DNA of 64,000 bases from Capnocytophaga canis (GTDB lineage Bacteria; Bacteroidota; Bacteroidia; Flavobacteriales; Flavobacteriaceae), in the NCBI RefSeq assembly GCF_000827555.1, contig NZ_CDOI01000133.1, positions 21,734 through 85,733 on the forward strand, given 5' to 3'. The stretch's first letter is position 1. Every line of letters starts with the position of its first letter. Under the pieces are notes generated by a model. It was not told where the DNA came from. It ran no database searches and saw only the letters and a program-made list of their open reading frames with translations. Positions 47,643 to 57,842 of this stretch are shown here, piece after piece. Position numbers and translations under genes: made by a program.

Positions 47643-48641
47643 TTATTTTAGTAGATTTTCGAGATTTGGAATAAGTTTTTTGTGGTCAATATTTCGAGCT
47701 ACGATAATTCCGTTTTCGTCAATTAACATAGCTGTCGGCAACCAACGGATAGCGTATGTCTTTATCGGTTCTGCTTTCCACGCACCTTCAACGAATCCGT
47801 GTGTCCAAGTTAGTCCGTCGGTCGCAATCGCGGTTTTCCAATCGTCTTTTTTTCGGTCAAACGACACGCCTAATATGGTAAAATTTTTGTCCTTATATTG
47901 ATTGTAGAGTTTCACCAGTTCAGGGTTTTCCTTACGACAGTCGGGACACCACGAAGCCCAGAAATCGATAAGTATCACTTTCCCTCTCAAATCACTCAAG
48001 CAAATGGTGTTTCCTTCTAAGTCTTCCATCACAATCTCAGGAGCAACTTGTCCAGGTTGTATTTTTTCCAATTGAGTGATAGCTCCATCAAGTTCTTCAA
48101 TATAAGTGTTTCTTGATAAATTTTGATTTATCCTTTTTCGAAGTAAAATTAAAGATTCGTAGTCATATAAATAGGCATTTCTTGCTAAAAAATAGGCTAT
48201 AACAGGCGAACTGTTGTCTTTTTGGAGTAAACTGTCCAAATTTATACGTTTTGTCGCATTCAAATCATCATACTTCTTGAATAATTCAGTATTTTCACTG
48301 CCAAAGGCTTCTGAAATTTGCCAATTATCGTTGAGAGTTATGGAGATATCAGCGTTTTCTAAGAAAAAATTAGCCCTTTTTCCTGAATTTCCTAATCGAA
48401 TAGCGTGCACTAAAGGTTCTTGTAACTTTCCTTTAAACGTAAAGGTTTGATTTTTCGCTTCTACCGAGTCTACAACGGTATATTCACGGTTTTTATACTC
48501 CAATAAATATACTTTTTCATTTACGTTTGTAGGTAACTTTCCGTTTAGTGTAAACGAATCGGATTCTTGCTTCATAGTATTATTACAAGAAAAAATACTT
48601 CCTAATATACTTACTAACAGTATTTTATGTTTATTGTTCAT
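47643..48641 (-). CDS. TlpA-like thiol-disulfide oxidoreductase lipoprotein with DUF4369
   Basis: The protein has 332 residues. A lipoprotein signal (lipobox IFSC, Cys19) is followed by a DUF4369-type N-terminal domain (about 28-130) and a thioredoxin-fold AhpC/TSA domain (about 195-332) with the active site WCPDC at 231-235 and the cis-Pro in RWLPTAMLID. It probably reduces or isomerises disulfides in periplasmic proteins. This two-domain form is widespread in Bacteroidetes. It is the first gene of an operon with the methyltransferase (5-base gap). Confidence 0.92.
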   Translation of the reverse strand: MNNKHKILLVSILGSIFSCNNTMKQESDSFTLNGKLPTNVNEKVYLLEYKNREYTVVDSVEAKNQTFTFKGKLQEPLVHAIRLGNSGKRANFFLENADISITLNDNWQISEAFGSENTELFKKYDDLNATKRINLDSLLQKDNSSPVIAYFLARNAYLYDYESLILLRKRINQNLSRNTYIEELDGAITQLEKIQPGQVAPEIVMEDLEGNTICLSDLRGKVILIDFWASWCPDCRKENPELVKLYNQYKDKNFTILGVSFDRKKDDWKTAIATDGLTWTHGFVEGAWKAEPIKTYAIRWLPTAMLIDENGIIVARNIDHKKLIPNLENLLK

Positions 48642-48664
48642 ACAGAATGTTTTTTAGATAGCTA

Positions 48665-48696
48665 CAAAGATATATTATTAATTCATAAATGACAAA
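48665..48696 (-). promoter_or_regulatory. Promoter of the TlpA-like gene
   Basis: On the minus strand TTTG (48693-48696), a 20-base spacer and TATCTTTG (48665-48672). Both boxes match. It lies 23 bases before the ATG. Confidence 0.75.
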
Positions 48697-48749
48697 TTTG
48701 GGAACGTTCTAAACTAACTTTAAAAGAGCGAGAGTTAAAAACTTTTCTC

Positions 48750-48757
48750 TATTTTTG
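48750..48757 (+). promoter_or_regulatory. -7 element of the DUF3109 gene promoter
   Basis: TATTTTTG matches TAnnTTTG and lies 37 bases before the ATG. The divergent TlpA promoter is about 55 bases away. No -33 box is obvious. Confidence 0.5.
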
Positions 48758-48794
48758 CCGACTGAGAAGCAGTATCTTTATAAAATTCGGACGT

Positions 48795-49367
48795 ATGATA
48801 CAAATAGGGGAGACCATTATATCAGAGGATATAATTGAAAATGAGTTTGTTTGCAACTTGAACGCTTGTAAAGGGGCTTGTTGTATTGAGGGGGATGCAG
48901 GAGCTCCAATAGAGGATGAAGAATTGAAAATTTTAGAGCGTATCTACCCAGAAGTAGCTCCTTATCTAACGGAAAAGGGACGAGAATCTATTGAGAATCA
49001 AGGTGTATACATCAAAGGTGAAGATGGAGAATGGGAAACTCCTCTTATTGACAATGCCGATTGTGCTTATGTGGTTCGCAATGAAAAAGGCTGGGCATTA
49101 TGTGCCATTGAACAGGCGTACAACGATGGTAAAATTGACTGGAAAAAACCAATTTCGTGTCATTTGTATCCAATTCGATTACAAAAATACACTTCGTTTA
49201 CGGCGGTAAACTACAATCGTTGGCATATCTGTAGTGACGCTTGTAGTTTAGGAAAGGAGTTACAAGTTCCTGTATATAAGTTTGTTAAAAATGCACTCAT
49301 CCGTAAATTCGGAGAAGCATGGTACGAAGAATTGGAACTGGTCGTAGCTCATTTGAAAAGAAAATAA
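48795..49367 (+). CDS. DUF3109 family cysteine-rich protein
   Basis: The protein has 190 residues. It carries the family's ordered cysteines: [11 protein letters not shown] near residues 20-31, then [27 protein letters not shown] and [11 protein letters not shown]. The spacing looks like that of YkgJ-type CxxxCxxCC metal or Fe-S binding proteins. The function is unknown. It has its own promoter, divergent from the TlpA-like gene, and bshC converges on it from the other side. Confidence 0.9.
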   Translation: MIQIGETIISEDIIENEFVCNLNACKGACCIEGDAGAPIEDEELKILERIYPEVAPYLTEKGRESIENQGVYIKGEDGEWETPLIDNADCAYVVRNEKGWALCAIEQAYNDGKIDWKKPISCHLYPIRLQKYTSFTAVNYNRWHICSDACSLGKELQVPVYKFVKNALIRKFGEAWYEELELVVAHLKRK

Positions 49368-49436
49368 AATCTACAAAAAAGCAGACCTCGCAAAGAAAGT
49401 TAGTTTTCTTGAATAGTTTAAGTCAAGAGGAAGACA

Positions 49437-51035
49437 TTATTTCACAGCTAAAAATTCGAAATGAAAAGGATTAAAATCATTTTTTAAAACTTCAAAAAAT
49501 GATTCGCCATATTCTAAGTATAGTTCCGAAAAGTTAGTAAAACGTTCCTGTAACGATCCATTTGGAAACAATTCGCTTTGCAACGTTGTCAAACGCTCTA
49601 ATTTTTCGGAAAGTTGTCTTTTTTGAGCTTTTAACAAGCGTTTTTCCAGATTATTTAATCCTTTCAATTGCTTAATTTCTTGTGATTTGACAGCGTTTAA
49701 AAAAGTTTTATCTGTTTTTTCTGCCAGTACATACAAATTTGCAAATTGGTTTTGTAGTGCTTTTCTTTGTTCTGAGAAATCAATTGGAAATTCGCTTAAT
49801 TTTTGAACATATATGTTCTTAAGATTCTCTGATTTAAGGAATAAATCAGCAATTTTCATTTCTGCTTTTTTTATTCTATTGTGTTGTTTATCAGTTATAA
49901 AAACAGCTGAATTTCGTAACATCAGTATAGGAAAAACAATTTTTTCACTATCAAAAAAGCTTTTTAATTCCAACCAGTAAGCAATTTCGCCACCTCCTCC
50001 AACATAAGCCAAATTTGGCAATATAACCTCTTGGTACAGAGGACGCATGATCACATTAGGAGAAAAACGCTCAGGATGATTTTCGAGTTCATTAAGTAAT
50101 TCTTTTTCAGTGAAGTACATTTCTGTTTCGTGGACTCCATAACCATTTTCGGTTATTACAATTCTATTACGGCCTTTTTCTGTTAGGTAAAATAAATTGA
50201 TTTCACGAGGATTTACCTGTGTTGGATATATTTTATCTAATTCCTGAATTTGTATTATTGTTTTTTTAACTTCTTGATATGCAGTGTTTTTTAGTATGTC
50301 ATTTCGCATAAAAGAAGCGAACGATTTCTTTAACTTTGAATCATTTCCATCGATAATCACCAAGCCGTAGTTTTCAAAAAGAGTATTCACTAAAGATCGA
50401 GTAGCAGATGCTAAATCCTTGTTTTTTAGGTAACTATTCTCAAAAAGTTGTTTTAGAAACTCAGCGTTTTTACCCACTCCCAGATTCGAAATAAAGGATG
50501 AAAATACAGCGTCCAATGTTGTTGTATCAAAATTTCCTGTCATCCCTGTTTGTGAACTATTCCAACGAAAGGTTTGCTGTTTAAAATGAAAGTGATTAAT
50601 TTCCTCAAAATCATGGTCTTCGGTAGCCATCCAATAGATGGGAACAAAATGATAGTCAGGGTATTTTTTTGATAGTATTTCACATGTGTTGATGACGGAA
50701 ATGATTTTATAAATGAAATATAAAGGGCCTGTAAATAAACTCAATTGATGTCCAGTTGTGATAGTGAACGTGTTTCTATCCCCTAATTTAGCGATGTTTT
50801 TTTGTACTTTATCCGATGTTTTGAGAGAAGCATACTGTTCCCTTAAGGAGTTTACCAATAGCACTCGAGCTTCATCTGAAAATTGTTGCTGTTTCTCAAG
50901 AATCTGTTTTTCGAAGTTTTCCACTGATGGAAAACGGTGGTACAATGTACGTAAGGTTTCTTTTTCACTTACGTAGTCACTTATGAATGAAGAAAAAAAA
51001 CGGATTTGGTCAAATGGGATACAATCAACTATCAT
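49437..51035 (-). CDS. bshC: Bacillithiol biosynthesis BshC (putative cysteine ligase)
   Basis: The protein has 532 residues. BshC features include ITTGHQLSLFTGPLYFIYKI (about 90-109), HFVPIYWMATEDHDFEEINHF, LPNLAYVGGGGEIAYWLELK and ILMLRNSAVFI, followed by a long coiled-coil stretch (about 380-480). BshC is believed to add cysteine to glucosaminyl-malate as the last step of bacillithiol synthesis. BshA and BshB are not in the window. The frame opens at 51089, but the extra 18 hydrophobic residues are not typical; MIVDCIPFDQIRFFS at 51035 aligns with the usual BshC start, and a -7 element (51056-51063) lies between the two. Confidence 0.93.
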   Translation of the reverse strand: MIVDCIPFDQIRFFSSFISDYVSEKETLRTLYHRFPSVENFEKQILEKQQQFSDEARVLLVNSLREQYASLKTSDKVQKNIAKLGDRNTFTITTGHQLSLFTGPLYFIYKIISVINTCEILSKKYPDYHFVPIYWMATEDHDFEEINHFHFKQQTFRWNSSQTGMTGNFDTTTLDAVFSSFISNLGVGKNAEFLKQLFENSYLKNKDLASATRSLVNTLFENYGLVIIDGNDSKLKKSFASFMRNDILKNTAYQEVKKTIIQIQELDKIYPTQVNPREINLFYLTEKGRNRIVITENGYGVHETEMYFTEKELLNELENHPERFSPNVIMRPLYQEVILPNLAYVGGGGEIAYWLELKSFFDSEKIVFPILMLRNSAVFITDKQHNRIKKAEMKIADLFLKSENLKNIYVQKLSEFPIDFSEQRKALQNQFANLYVLAEKTDKTFLNAVKSQEIKQLKGLNNLEKRLLKAQKRQLSEKLERLTTLQSELFPNGSLQERFTNFSELYLEYGESFFEVLKNDFNPFHFEFLAVK

Positions 51036-51396
51036 AATAAAAACGTATATGAATGCAAAAGTAAAAAATATAATCGGTATCATAATCATTTTTGTATTGT
51101 TTTTTACCTGGGCATAGGTGTTGTATATGCCAAAATAATTCGTATTTTTGCAACTTTGTTCCCTATTTTCATGGGATTGAATAGGATGAGGTTAGGTGTT
51201 TGGAGACGTCTTTCTCAATTTGAATTTGGATAAAAATCACATAATTTTCACTTAAAATAAAACGCTTAAATATTTGAAAATAAACACGTTAATCTTTTCA
51301 AAGAAAATTATATTTGTATATAATATTTTTTTTGCTTATCTTTGGGACTCTAACATGGCTAATTAGTTTATTTTCAACACTTAAAATATTATTTGT
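51036..51396. other. Intergenic region between divergent bshC and the HU-SPOR gene
   Basis: This is 361 bases containing the bshC -7 candidate TACTTTTG (51056-51063, minus) and the HU-SPOR promoter (51314-51345, plus). No further gene was found. Confidence 0.55.
51314..51345 (+). promoter_or_regulatory. Promoter of the HU-SPOR/thioesterase operon
   Basis: TTTG (51314-51317), a 20-base spacer and TATCTTTG (51338-51345). The ATG at 51397 follows after about 50 bases. Confidence 0.75.
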
Positions 51397-52602
51397 ATGA
51401 AAGATCTTAACATTTACGTGGAGGAATTGCTTTACAAGCATCCTTGTGTTATAATTCCTAAATTTGGGGCTTTTATTTCTAACAGAAAGTCCGCAAAGTT
51501 GTTTGAAGATAAAACATTTTCACCCCCAAAAAGAGAGCTCACTTTTAATGCAAGTTTGAACTCTAACGATGGGTTATTGCTTAAACATATTTCAGAAACA
51601 TCAGGAGTTGATTATAAATTGGTTGAAGAATATGTAAATTCCACAGTGGACTCTTGGAAAAAGGCTTTGACCCGTGGTGAGAATCTTTCGTTGAAAAATA
51701 TAGGTCTTTTTAGGCAAACCCCGGAGGGAAAAGTTTCCTTTGAGGCATTTGAAGATGTAAATTATCTCACGGATTCATTTGGTATGTCGCCTTTTGTTCC
51801 GCACGAAATTAATGAAATGTCCAATAAAAAAATCGCTGAAAATCAGGTATCTCCTACCATAGACCCTGTGGTGCCCAAACCGAGTATTGAACCTACAGTG
51901 CCAGAGAACAGAGAAGAAGCTGAAGATTCAGAGCAGCAACCTGTTAAAAAAGGGAAAAAACGTTCGTTCGTTAAATATACCGCAGTTGCAGTTGTTGGTC
52001 TTATTTTGTTGACTGTTGGTGTAATCACTTTCTTTGGAGAGCCTTTGGAAAACAATGAAGAGATGATGCTTGCTGAAAATCAGATTGAAGAAAAAGTACA
52101 ACAAAAATTGAGTGAAGCTACTTTAAATATTCCGATGAGTTTTTCAGCTATTCCTGTGGAAGTAACAAAAGTAGATGCTTTAAAACCAAAAGATAATGAT
52201 GTTTCTCAGTCTTCTGCTTCTCAAAATGTTGCAACTTCAAAGCCGACAAACCAGAATAAGACAGAAGTAAAAACGAATAAGAAAGAGACTACTCCTGTGG
52301 CAACAACTACACCTAAGGAGACGACTAAAAAAACGAATGCTAACTCATCAGCCAAAGTAAAAAAATATCAAGTGATAGCTGGTGCTTTTAAAGAAGAGAA
52401 AAACGCAAATACCAAAGTTGCTCAATTAAAAAAATTAGGTTTTAAAAATGCTGCTGTTATTGGAATCAATGCCAAAGGATTATATCAAGTGAGTTATGCT
52501 GGATTTGACAGCATGGCAGAAGCAGAGGCTTTGAAACAACAAATCAAAGCAGAAAAAGACACTAAGAAATTGGAAGGAGGCTGGATTTTAACAAACGAAT
52601 AA
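51397..52602 (+). CDS. HU-domain and SPOR-domain membrane protein
   Basis: The protein has 401 residues. An N-terminal CCDC81-like prokaryotic HU fold (about 1-125: YVEELLYKHPCVIIPKFGAFISN and ENLSLKNIGLFR) is followed by a Pro/Glu-rich linker, one membrane helix (about 190-212), a Thr/Lys/Asn-rich linker and a C-terminal SPOR domain (about 325-401: KYQVIAGAFKEEKNA to LEGGWIL). SPOR domains bind denuded glycan strands at division sites, and the HU-like part would face the cytoplasm. This architecture is Bacteroidetes-specific; its role is probably in cell division or envelope organisation. The thioesterase gene follows 23 bases on. Confidence 0.9.
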   Translation: MKDLNIYVEELLYKHPCVIIPKFGAFISNRKSAKLFEDKTFSPPKRELTFNASLNSNDGLLLKHISETSGVDYKLVEEYVNSTVDSWKKALTRGENLSLKNIGLFRQTPEGKVSFEAFEDVNYLTDSFGMSPFVPHEINEMSNKKIAENQVSPTIDPVVPKPSIEPTVPENREEAEDSEQQPVKKGKKRSFVKYTAVAVVGLILLTVGVITFFGEPLENNEEMMLAENQIEEKVQQKLSEATLNIPMSFSAIPVEVTKVDALKPKDNDVSQSSASQNVATSKPTNQNKTEVKTNKKETTPVATTTPKETTKKTNANSSAKVKKYQVIAGAFKEEKNANTKVAQLKKLGFKNAAVIGINAKGLYQVSYAGFDSMAEAEALKQQIKAEKDTKKLEGGWILTNE

Positions 52603-52625
52603 TTTTCACATCACATAATAACTAC

Positions 52626-53150
52626 ATGCAGAAAAAAACACCTTCTCAATCGCGTACAATATTAACGGATTTAGTTCTCACAGGGGAAACTAACCACTTG
52701 AATCATATGTTTGGAGGAGAGCTTTTAGCACGAATGGACAGGGCAGCGAGTATTGCGGCTCAACGACATTCACTTCGTCCGACGGTGACAGCTTCGGTGA
52801 ACCACGTGGCTTTTAATCACAGCATTCAATTAGGTAGTGTTGTTACGGTTGAAGCGTCTATTTCAAGAGCTTTTTCCACCTCTATGGAGGTATATATTGA
52901 TGTTTGGGTTGAGGATTTTGACAATGGAACACGTCTCAAAGCCAATGAAGCTATTTACACATTTGTAGCCATTGACGATGAAGGAAGACCTACCAAAGTT
53001 CCTGAAATTCAGCCAGAGACAGAACTTGAGAAGGTTCGTTATGAAGGGGCTTTACGTCGAAGACAGCTCAGTTTGGTGCTTGCAGGAAAAATCAAGCCTC
53101 ATGATGCTACAGAATTGAAAGCTTTGTTTATGGAATTAGAAAACGAATAA
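52626..53150 (+). CDS. Acyl-CoA thioesterase (hotdog fold)
   Basis: The protein has 174 residues with one hotdog domain: LNHMFGGELLARMDRAASIAAQRHS carries the active-site Asn/His-Gly-Gly region and the long helix, followed by ASVNHVAFNHSIQLGSVV. It resembles YciA-type thioesterases that hydrolyse medium and long acyl-CoAs in the cytoplasm. It shares a transcript with the HU-SPOR gene and is followed by a strong two-part terminator. Substrate range is not decided by the sequence. Confidence 0.9.
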   Translation: MQKKTPSQSRTILTDLVLTGETNHLNHMFGGELLARMDRAASIAAQRHSLRPTVTASVNHVAFNHSIQLGSVVTVEASISRAFSTSMEVYIDVWVEDFDNGTRLKANEAIYTFVAIDDEGRPTKVPEIQPETELEKVRYEGALRRRQLSLVLAGKIKPHDATELKALFMELENE

Positions 53151-53169
53151 ATCGATTTAAAGAATTAAA

Positions 53170-53230
53170 CCGTCCATGTTGGTTTTACTATATTTTGAAA
53201 ACCGCTATGGACGGATTTTTTATAAAAAAT
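53170..53230 (+). terminator. Terminator after the thioesterase gene
   Basis: CCGTCCAT (53170-53177) pairs with ATGGACGG (53217-53224). An inner GGTTTT/AAAACC stem stacks on it, and TTTTTTAT follows. An in-frame ATG of the next gene (53176) lies inside this hairpin and is therefore rejected as a start. Confidence 0.85.
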
Positions 53231-53238
53231 CAAAATCA

Positions 53239-53895
53239 ATGACCCTATCCGAAGAAAATTACTTGAAAACAATTTTCCACCTTTTTAATGAAGAGGAAGA
53301 AGAAGTGAGCACCAATGCCATAGCCGAGGTAATGAATACAAAGGCTTCTTCTGTGACTGATATGTTGAAAAAATTGGCTGATAAAAAGCTGATTAACTAT
53401 AAAAAATACCAAGGAGTTACTTTGACTACAGAGGGGAGAAATAAAGCCATCTACATAGTGAGAAAGCATCGTTTGTGGGAAGTCTTTTTGGTCGAAAAAT
53501 TAGATTTTTCTTGGGATGAAGTTCATGAAATTGCCGAAGAATTAGAGCATATTGAATCTGAAAAACTTATAGAACGGTTGGATGCTTTTTTAGGATTTCC
53601 AGAAAAAGATCCGCATGGTGACCCAATTCCTAACAAACACGGTTTCTATGAAAAAACAACAAAAACACTGCTTAGTGAACTTGATAAAAATGAAAAAGGA
53701 ATCTGTATAGCAGTGAAAAATACTTCTAAAGATTTTCTTCGCTATTTGAGTAAAGTTTCGATTACTTTAGGCGATGAAATTATTGTGAAAAGTAAAGAAA
53801 AGTTTGATAATTCTATGATTGTTTCAATTCATAATAAAGAGATCAACCTTTCTGCTATGGTTTGTAGGAACTTGTATGTGCAGAAAGAAAAATAA
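53239..53895 (+). CDS. DtxR/MntR family metal-dependent transcriptional regulator
   Basis: The protein has 218 residues. An N-terminal winged helix (about 1-65: SEENYLKTIFHLFNEEEE, TNAIAEVMNTKASSVTDMLKKLADK) is followed by the metal-binding dimerisation helix (HEIAEELEHIESEKLIERLD) with the Glu/His ligands of this family and DPHGDPIPN. A FeoA/SH3-like C-terminal part covers about 145-218. It probably represses Mn or Fe uptake genes when metal is plentiful; no such target is adjacent. The start at 53239 is preferred because the longer frame would begin inside the upstream terminator. It probably shares a transcript with the DUF3298 lipoprotein gene 18 bases downstream. Confidence 0.92.
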   Translation: MTLSEENYLKTIFHLFNEEEEEVSTNAIAEVMNTKASSVTDMLKKLADKKLINYKKYQGVTLTTEGRNKAIYIVRKHRLWEVFLVEKLDFSWDEVHEIAEELEHIESEKLIERLDAFLGFPEKDPHGDPIPNKHGFYEKTTKTLLSELDKNEKGICIAVKNTSKDFLRYLSKVSITLGDEIIVKSKEKFDNSMIVSIHNKEINLSAMVCRNLYVQKEK

Positions 53896-53913
53896 ATTCA
53901 ATATTACACGGGT

Positions 53914-54663
53914 ATGAAAAAATATATTGCTATCATTTTAGGAATTCTTTTGACGGCTTGTTCATCTGAACCTAAATTTACAGAGAAAGTAATTGAGCAT
54001 ACTAATGAAAATTGTATGGATAATTGCCTTTCTGTTACTATAAATTATTTAGTTTGTAAAAAACCAACAGCCTTTGCTGACTTTTTCAACCGTGAAATTG
54101 AGGAACAGGTAATTAACTTTCTATTGAGCAATCAGATAGATTCTTTGGCGACTAATGTTTCGTCAGTTTCTGAAGCTGTAAAGCTTTTTGTCGATGACTA
54201 TAATAAATTACATGAACATTTTCCTGATATTCCTGCTTTTGAATTGAACTTGAGCGATAGTATTTCCTTTCAGAATAAAAAAATCATTTCTTTGGTTTCG
54301 GATAGATATGCCTATACTGGAGGAGCTCATGAGCTTTTGACAACTATTTTTTTGAATTTTGATATCGAAACAAAAACACTTATTGCCAATGAAAATTTAT
54401 TTTCAGATATTGAAAAAGTATCTGAAATTGCTGAAATACACTTCAATGAACAGCGAAAAATTGTTTCTGCCACCAATCCAACTGAAAATGATTTTTGGTT
54501 TGATGATAATAAATTTACTTTTCCCGAGAATATTGGCTTTACGAAAGAATATTTAATTTTGCTTTATAATCCCTATGAAATAGCTTCGTACGTTAATGGA
54601 GCATTTCAGGTCAAAATACCAATAGAGGAGGTTAAACCTTATCTTAATATTGGAGATTTATAG
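53914..54663 (+). CDS. DUF4163/DUF3298 lipoprotein (RsiV/PdaC-type fold)
   Basis: The protein has 249 residues. The lipobox LTAC acylates Cys16. DUF4163 covers about 30-140 and DUF3298 about 150-245; the stretches YAYTGGAHELLTTIFLNFD and LLYNPYEIASYVNGAFQVKIP are typical. Related domains occur in the anti-sigma factor RsiV and the deacetylase PdaC, where they form a ligand-binding fold. The function here is unknown. It follows the MntR-like gene closely, so expression is probably linked. Confidence 0.87.
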   Translation: MKKYIAIILGILLTACSSEPKFTEKVIEHTNENCMDNCLSVTINYLVCKKPTAFADFFNREIEEQVINFLLSNQIDSLATNVSSVSEAVKLFVDDYNKLHEHFPDIPAFELNLSDSISFQNKKIISLVSDRYAYTGGAHELLTTIFLNFDIETKTLIANENLFSDIEKVSEIAEIHFNEQRKIVSATNPTENDFWFDDNKFTFPENIGFTKEYLILLYNPYEIASYVNGAFQVKIPIEEVKPYLNIGDL

Positions 54664-54881
54664 TTTGTTTGAGTCTAAAAAAATCGGTATAGATCATACA
54701 CATCCAAGTTTCATTTTTTCCTACTGTGAAGAGTGTAGCTTGGATTTGTTGTTCATAAAAGTTTAATAAGAAAAGTCTATCAGTAAACCTTTTGCAATTC
54801 AAGGTCTATATTCCTATAAACTTCATCTATTTGTCAAGTATAAAAATACACTTTAATAATTTAAAATAAATCTAAATAAAT

Positions 54882-54912
54882 TTTGTAATTTCAAAAAAAC
54901 CTATTATATTTG
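54882..54912 (+). promoter_or_regulatory. Consensus promoter in front of the candidate small RNA
   Basis: TTTG (54882-54885), a 19-base spacer and TATATTTG (54905-54912). Both boxes match the consensus exactly, and no coding sequence follows. Confidence 0.8.
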
Positions 54913-54917
54913 CCTCG

Positions 54918-55075
54918 TTGTTAGTAGTTGTTATTTGCAAAGGGAATTAATTTAGTAGTGTTTTTTATATTTCATTTGCAGTTCAAATTATGTAAAGAAG
55001 TTTGCAAATTATTTCTTTCATAAGTGAATAGTTAGTTTTAAGCGGAAAGTCTGTCATAATTGGCAGACTTTTTTG
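54918..55075 (+). ncRNA. Candidate small RNA, possibly 6S-like
   Basis: The transcript would run from about 7 bases after the -7 box to the T run after the hairpin, about 155 nt. No open frame longer than a few codons follows a start codon in it. TTATTTGCAAA (54940-54950) can pair with TTTGCAAATTA (55000-55010), closing a rod-like middle part, and AATTAATTT has a partial partner in between. Length and rod-like shape are compatible with a 6S-type RNA (a flavobacterial 6S family is known), but I could not match its sequence. The boundaries are approximate. Confidence 0.55.
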
Positions 55076-55078
55076 TTT
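55046..55078 (+). terminator. Terminator of the candidate small RNA
   Basis: AAAGTCTG (55046-55053) pairs with CAGACTTT (55064-55071), extended inwards by TC/GG, followed by TTTTTTGTTTT. Confidence 0.82.
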
Positions 55079-55183
55079 TGGAGAGATTGATTGAGTAGTT
55101 AAAGTAGAGAAGTATTTATTTGATTTTCAGTAGTAATTTGGGTATTTCAGTTTTATGTATCATCTAAATTTTATCCAATAAAA

Positions 55184-55265
55184 AACTATCCAAAATGTTT
55201 TTTACTTTTGATAAGAATATTTATAAAACACTCAAAATCAATTCGTAAAACATTTTTGGATAGTT
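55184..55265 (-). terminator. Terminator after eno
   Basis: AACTATCCAAAA (from 55184) pairs with TTTTTGGATAGTT (ending 55265). The stem is extended by TGTTTT/AAAACA and is followed on the minus strand by TTTTTTATT. The loop is about 40 bases. Confidence 0.75.
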
Positions 55266-55286
55266 CAATAAAGCTAAAATAAAGAA

Positions 55287-56588
<1,302 letters not shown>

Positions 56589-56672
56589 TTAATTAAAATT
56601 TCTTTTTATCGATTAATAATTTTTAATGAAGAATGATTTAACTCAAATCGTTCTTTGCAAAATTCTTATCTG

Positions 56673-57776
56673 CTAATTATTTTTCATCATTTCCGCAAAT
56701 TGGTCAAACAGATAAGTAGCATCGTTTGGTCCTGGTCCTGCTTCAGGGTGATACTGAACGCTAAAGCATTTTTTGCCTTTAACACGAATTCCCATAATGG
56801 TATCATCATTGAGGTGAACGTGCGTAATTTCAATATTTTTATTAGCTTCTGCTTGTTCTCTATCTACCGCAAAACCGTGATTTTGAGAGGTGATTTCTCC
56901 TTTTCCTGTAAGTAAGTTTTTTACAGGGTGATTAATTCCTCTGTGTCCGTTATGCATTTTAAAAGTTGGGACGTCGTTTGCCAAAGCAATGATTTGATGT
57001 CCTAAGCAAATCCCGAACAAAGGCAAATCCTCTGCTATCATTTGTTTCACTTTTGCAATAACTTCTGTTAGAGGCTCAGGGTCTCCTGGTCCGTTTGATA
57101 GAAAATATCCATCAGGATTCCATTTCTTTAACTCTTCCAGAGGAGTGTCATACGGAAAAACCTTTATGTACATATCGCGTTTTGCCATATTTCTCAAAAT
57201 GTTTTTCTTTATTCCAAAGTCAAGAGCGGCAACCTTGTATTTGGCGTTTTCATTACCAAAAAAATAAGGTTCAGTAACTGACACTTTCGAAGCCAATTCT
57301 AAACCTTTCATATCAGGAATTTGTTTTAATTTTTCTTTAAGAAACTCTAAATCATCGGTTTGAGTTGAAATAACGGCGTTCATTGAACCATTATCACGAA
57401 TGTGAGCTACTAATGCACGAGTGTCTACATCGCAAATGGCTACTAAGTTGGTTTTATCGAAAAAATCTTTCAATGAACCAGAAGCACTTGGTCTGGAGTG
57501 ATCATAGCTAAAATTACGACAAACCAAGCCCGTAATTTTGATGCCATCGGACTCATTTTCGTCCTCATTAATTCCGTAGTTTCCAATATGGGCGTTGGCT
57601 GTTACCATGATCTGCCCAAAGTAGGAGGGATCTGTAAAAATTTCTTGATAGCCTGTCATTCCCGTGTTGAAGCATACTTCTCCAAAAACAGTACCGTCGT
57701 TTCCTACGCTTTTTCCGTAGAAAGCGGTGCCATCAGCAAGTAAAATAACCGCTTTTTTCTTTTCTTGATATTTCAT
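56673..57776 (-). CDS. carA: Carbamoyl-phosphate synthase small subunit
   Basis: The protein has 367 residues. The N-terminal CPSase domain (GEVCFNTGMTGYQEIFTDPSY) precedes a class I glutamine amidotransferase domain with FLSNGPGDPEPL, the nucleophile Cys257 in LFGICLGHQ and the catalytic His in VQYHPEAGPGP. It releases ammonia from glutamine for CarB. The open frame extends 44 codons upstream (to 57908), but that would cover the promoter boxes, and homology begins at MKYQEKKKAVILLADG, so 57776 is chosen. carB lies about 15 kb away on the other strand. Confidence 0.97.
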   Translation of the reverse strand: MKYQEKKKAVILLADGTAFYGKSVGNDGTVFGEVCFNTGMTGYQEIFTDPSYFGQIMVTANAHIGNYGINEDENESDGIKITGLVCRNFSYDHSRPSASGSLKDFFDKTNLVAICDVDTRALVAHIRDNGSMNAVISTQTDDLEFLKEKLKQIPDMKGLELASKVSVTEPYFFGNENAKYKVAALDFGIKKNILRNMAKRDMYIKVFPYDTPLEELKKWNPDGYFLSNGPGDPEPLTEVIAKVKQMIAEDLPLFGICLGHQIIALANDVPTFKMHNGHRGINHPVKNLLTGKGEITSQNHGFAVDREQAEANKNIEITHVHLNDDTIMGIRVKGKKCFSVQYHPEAGPGPNDATYLFDQFAEMMKNN

Positions 57777-57810
57777 TAAAAGTTCTTTTTTGGTTTTAAT
57801 TTCCAAAGGA

Positions 57811-57842
57811 CAAAGGTACAAAAACCAGAAGAAAGAAACAAA
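57811..57842 (-). promoter_or_regulatory. Promoter of carA
   Basis: On the minus strand TTTG (57839-57842), a 20-base spacer and TACCTTTG (57811-57818). Both boxes are at consensus, 34 bases before the ATG. Confidence 0.8.

Larger units (their letters stand above)
54664..55286. other. Intergenic region with a candidate small RNA gene and the eno terminator
   Basis: This is 623 bases without a coding gene. It contains a consensus promoter (54882-54912), a ~155-nt untranslated unit ending in a hairpin and T run (55046-55078), and the enolase terminator (55184-55265). The first 200 bases show nothing recognisable. Confidence 0.7.

Noticed and set aside
53176..53238. Longer start for the MntR-like protein
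   Set aside because: It begins inside the terminator hairpin of the preceding gene, and DtxR homology starts at the later ATG.
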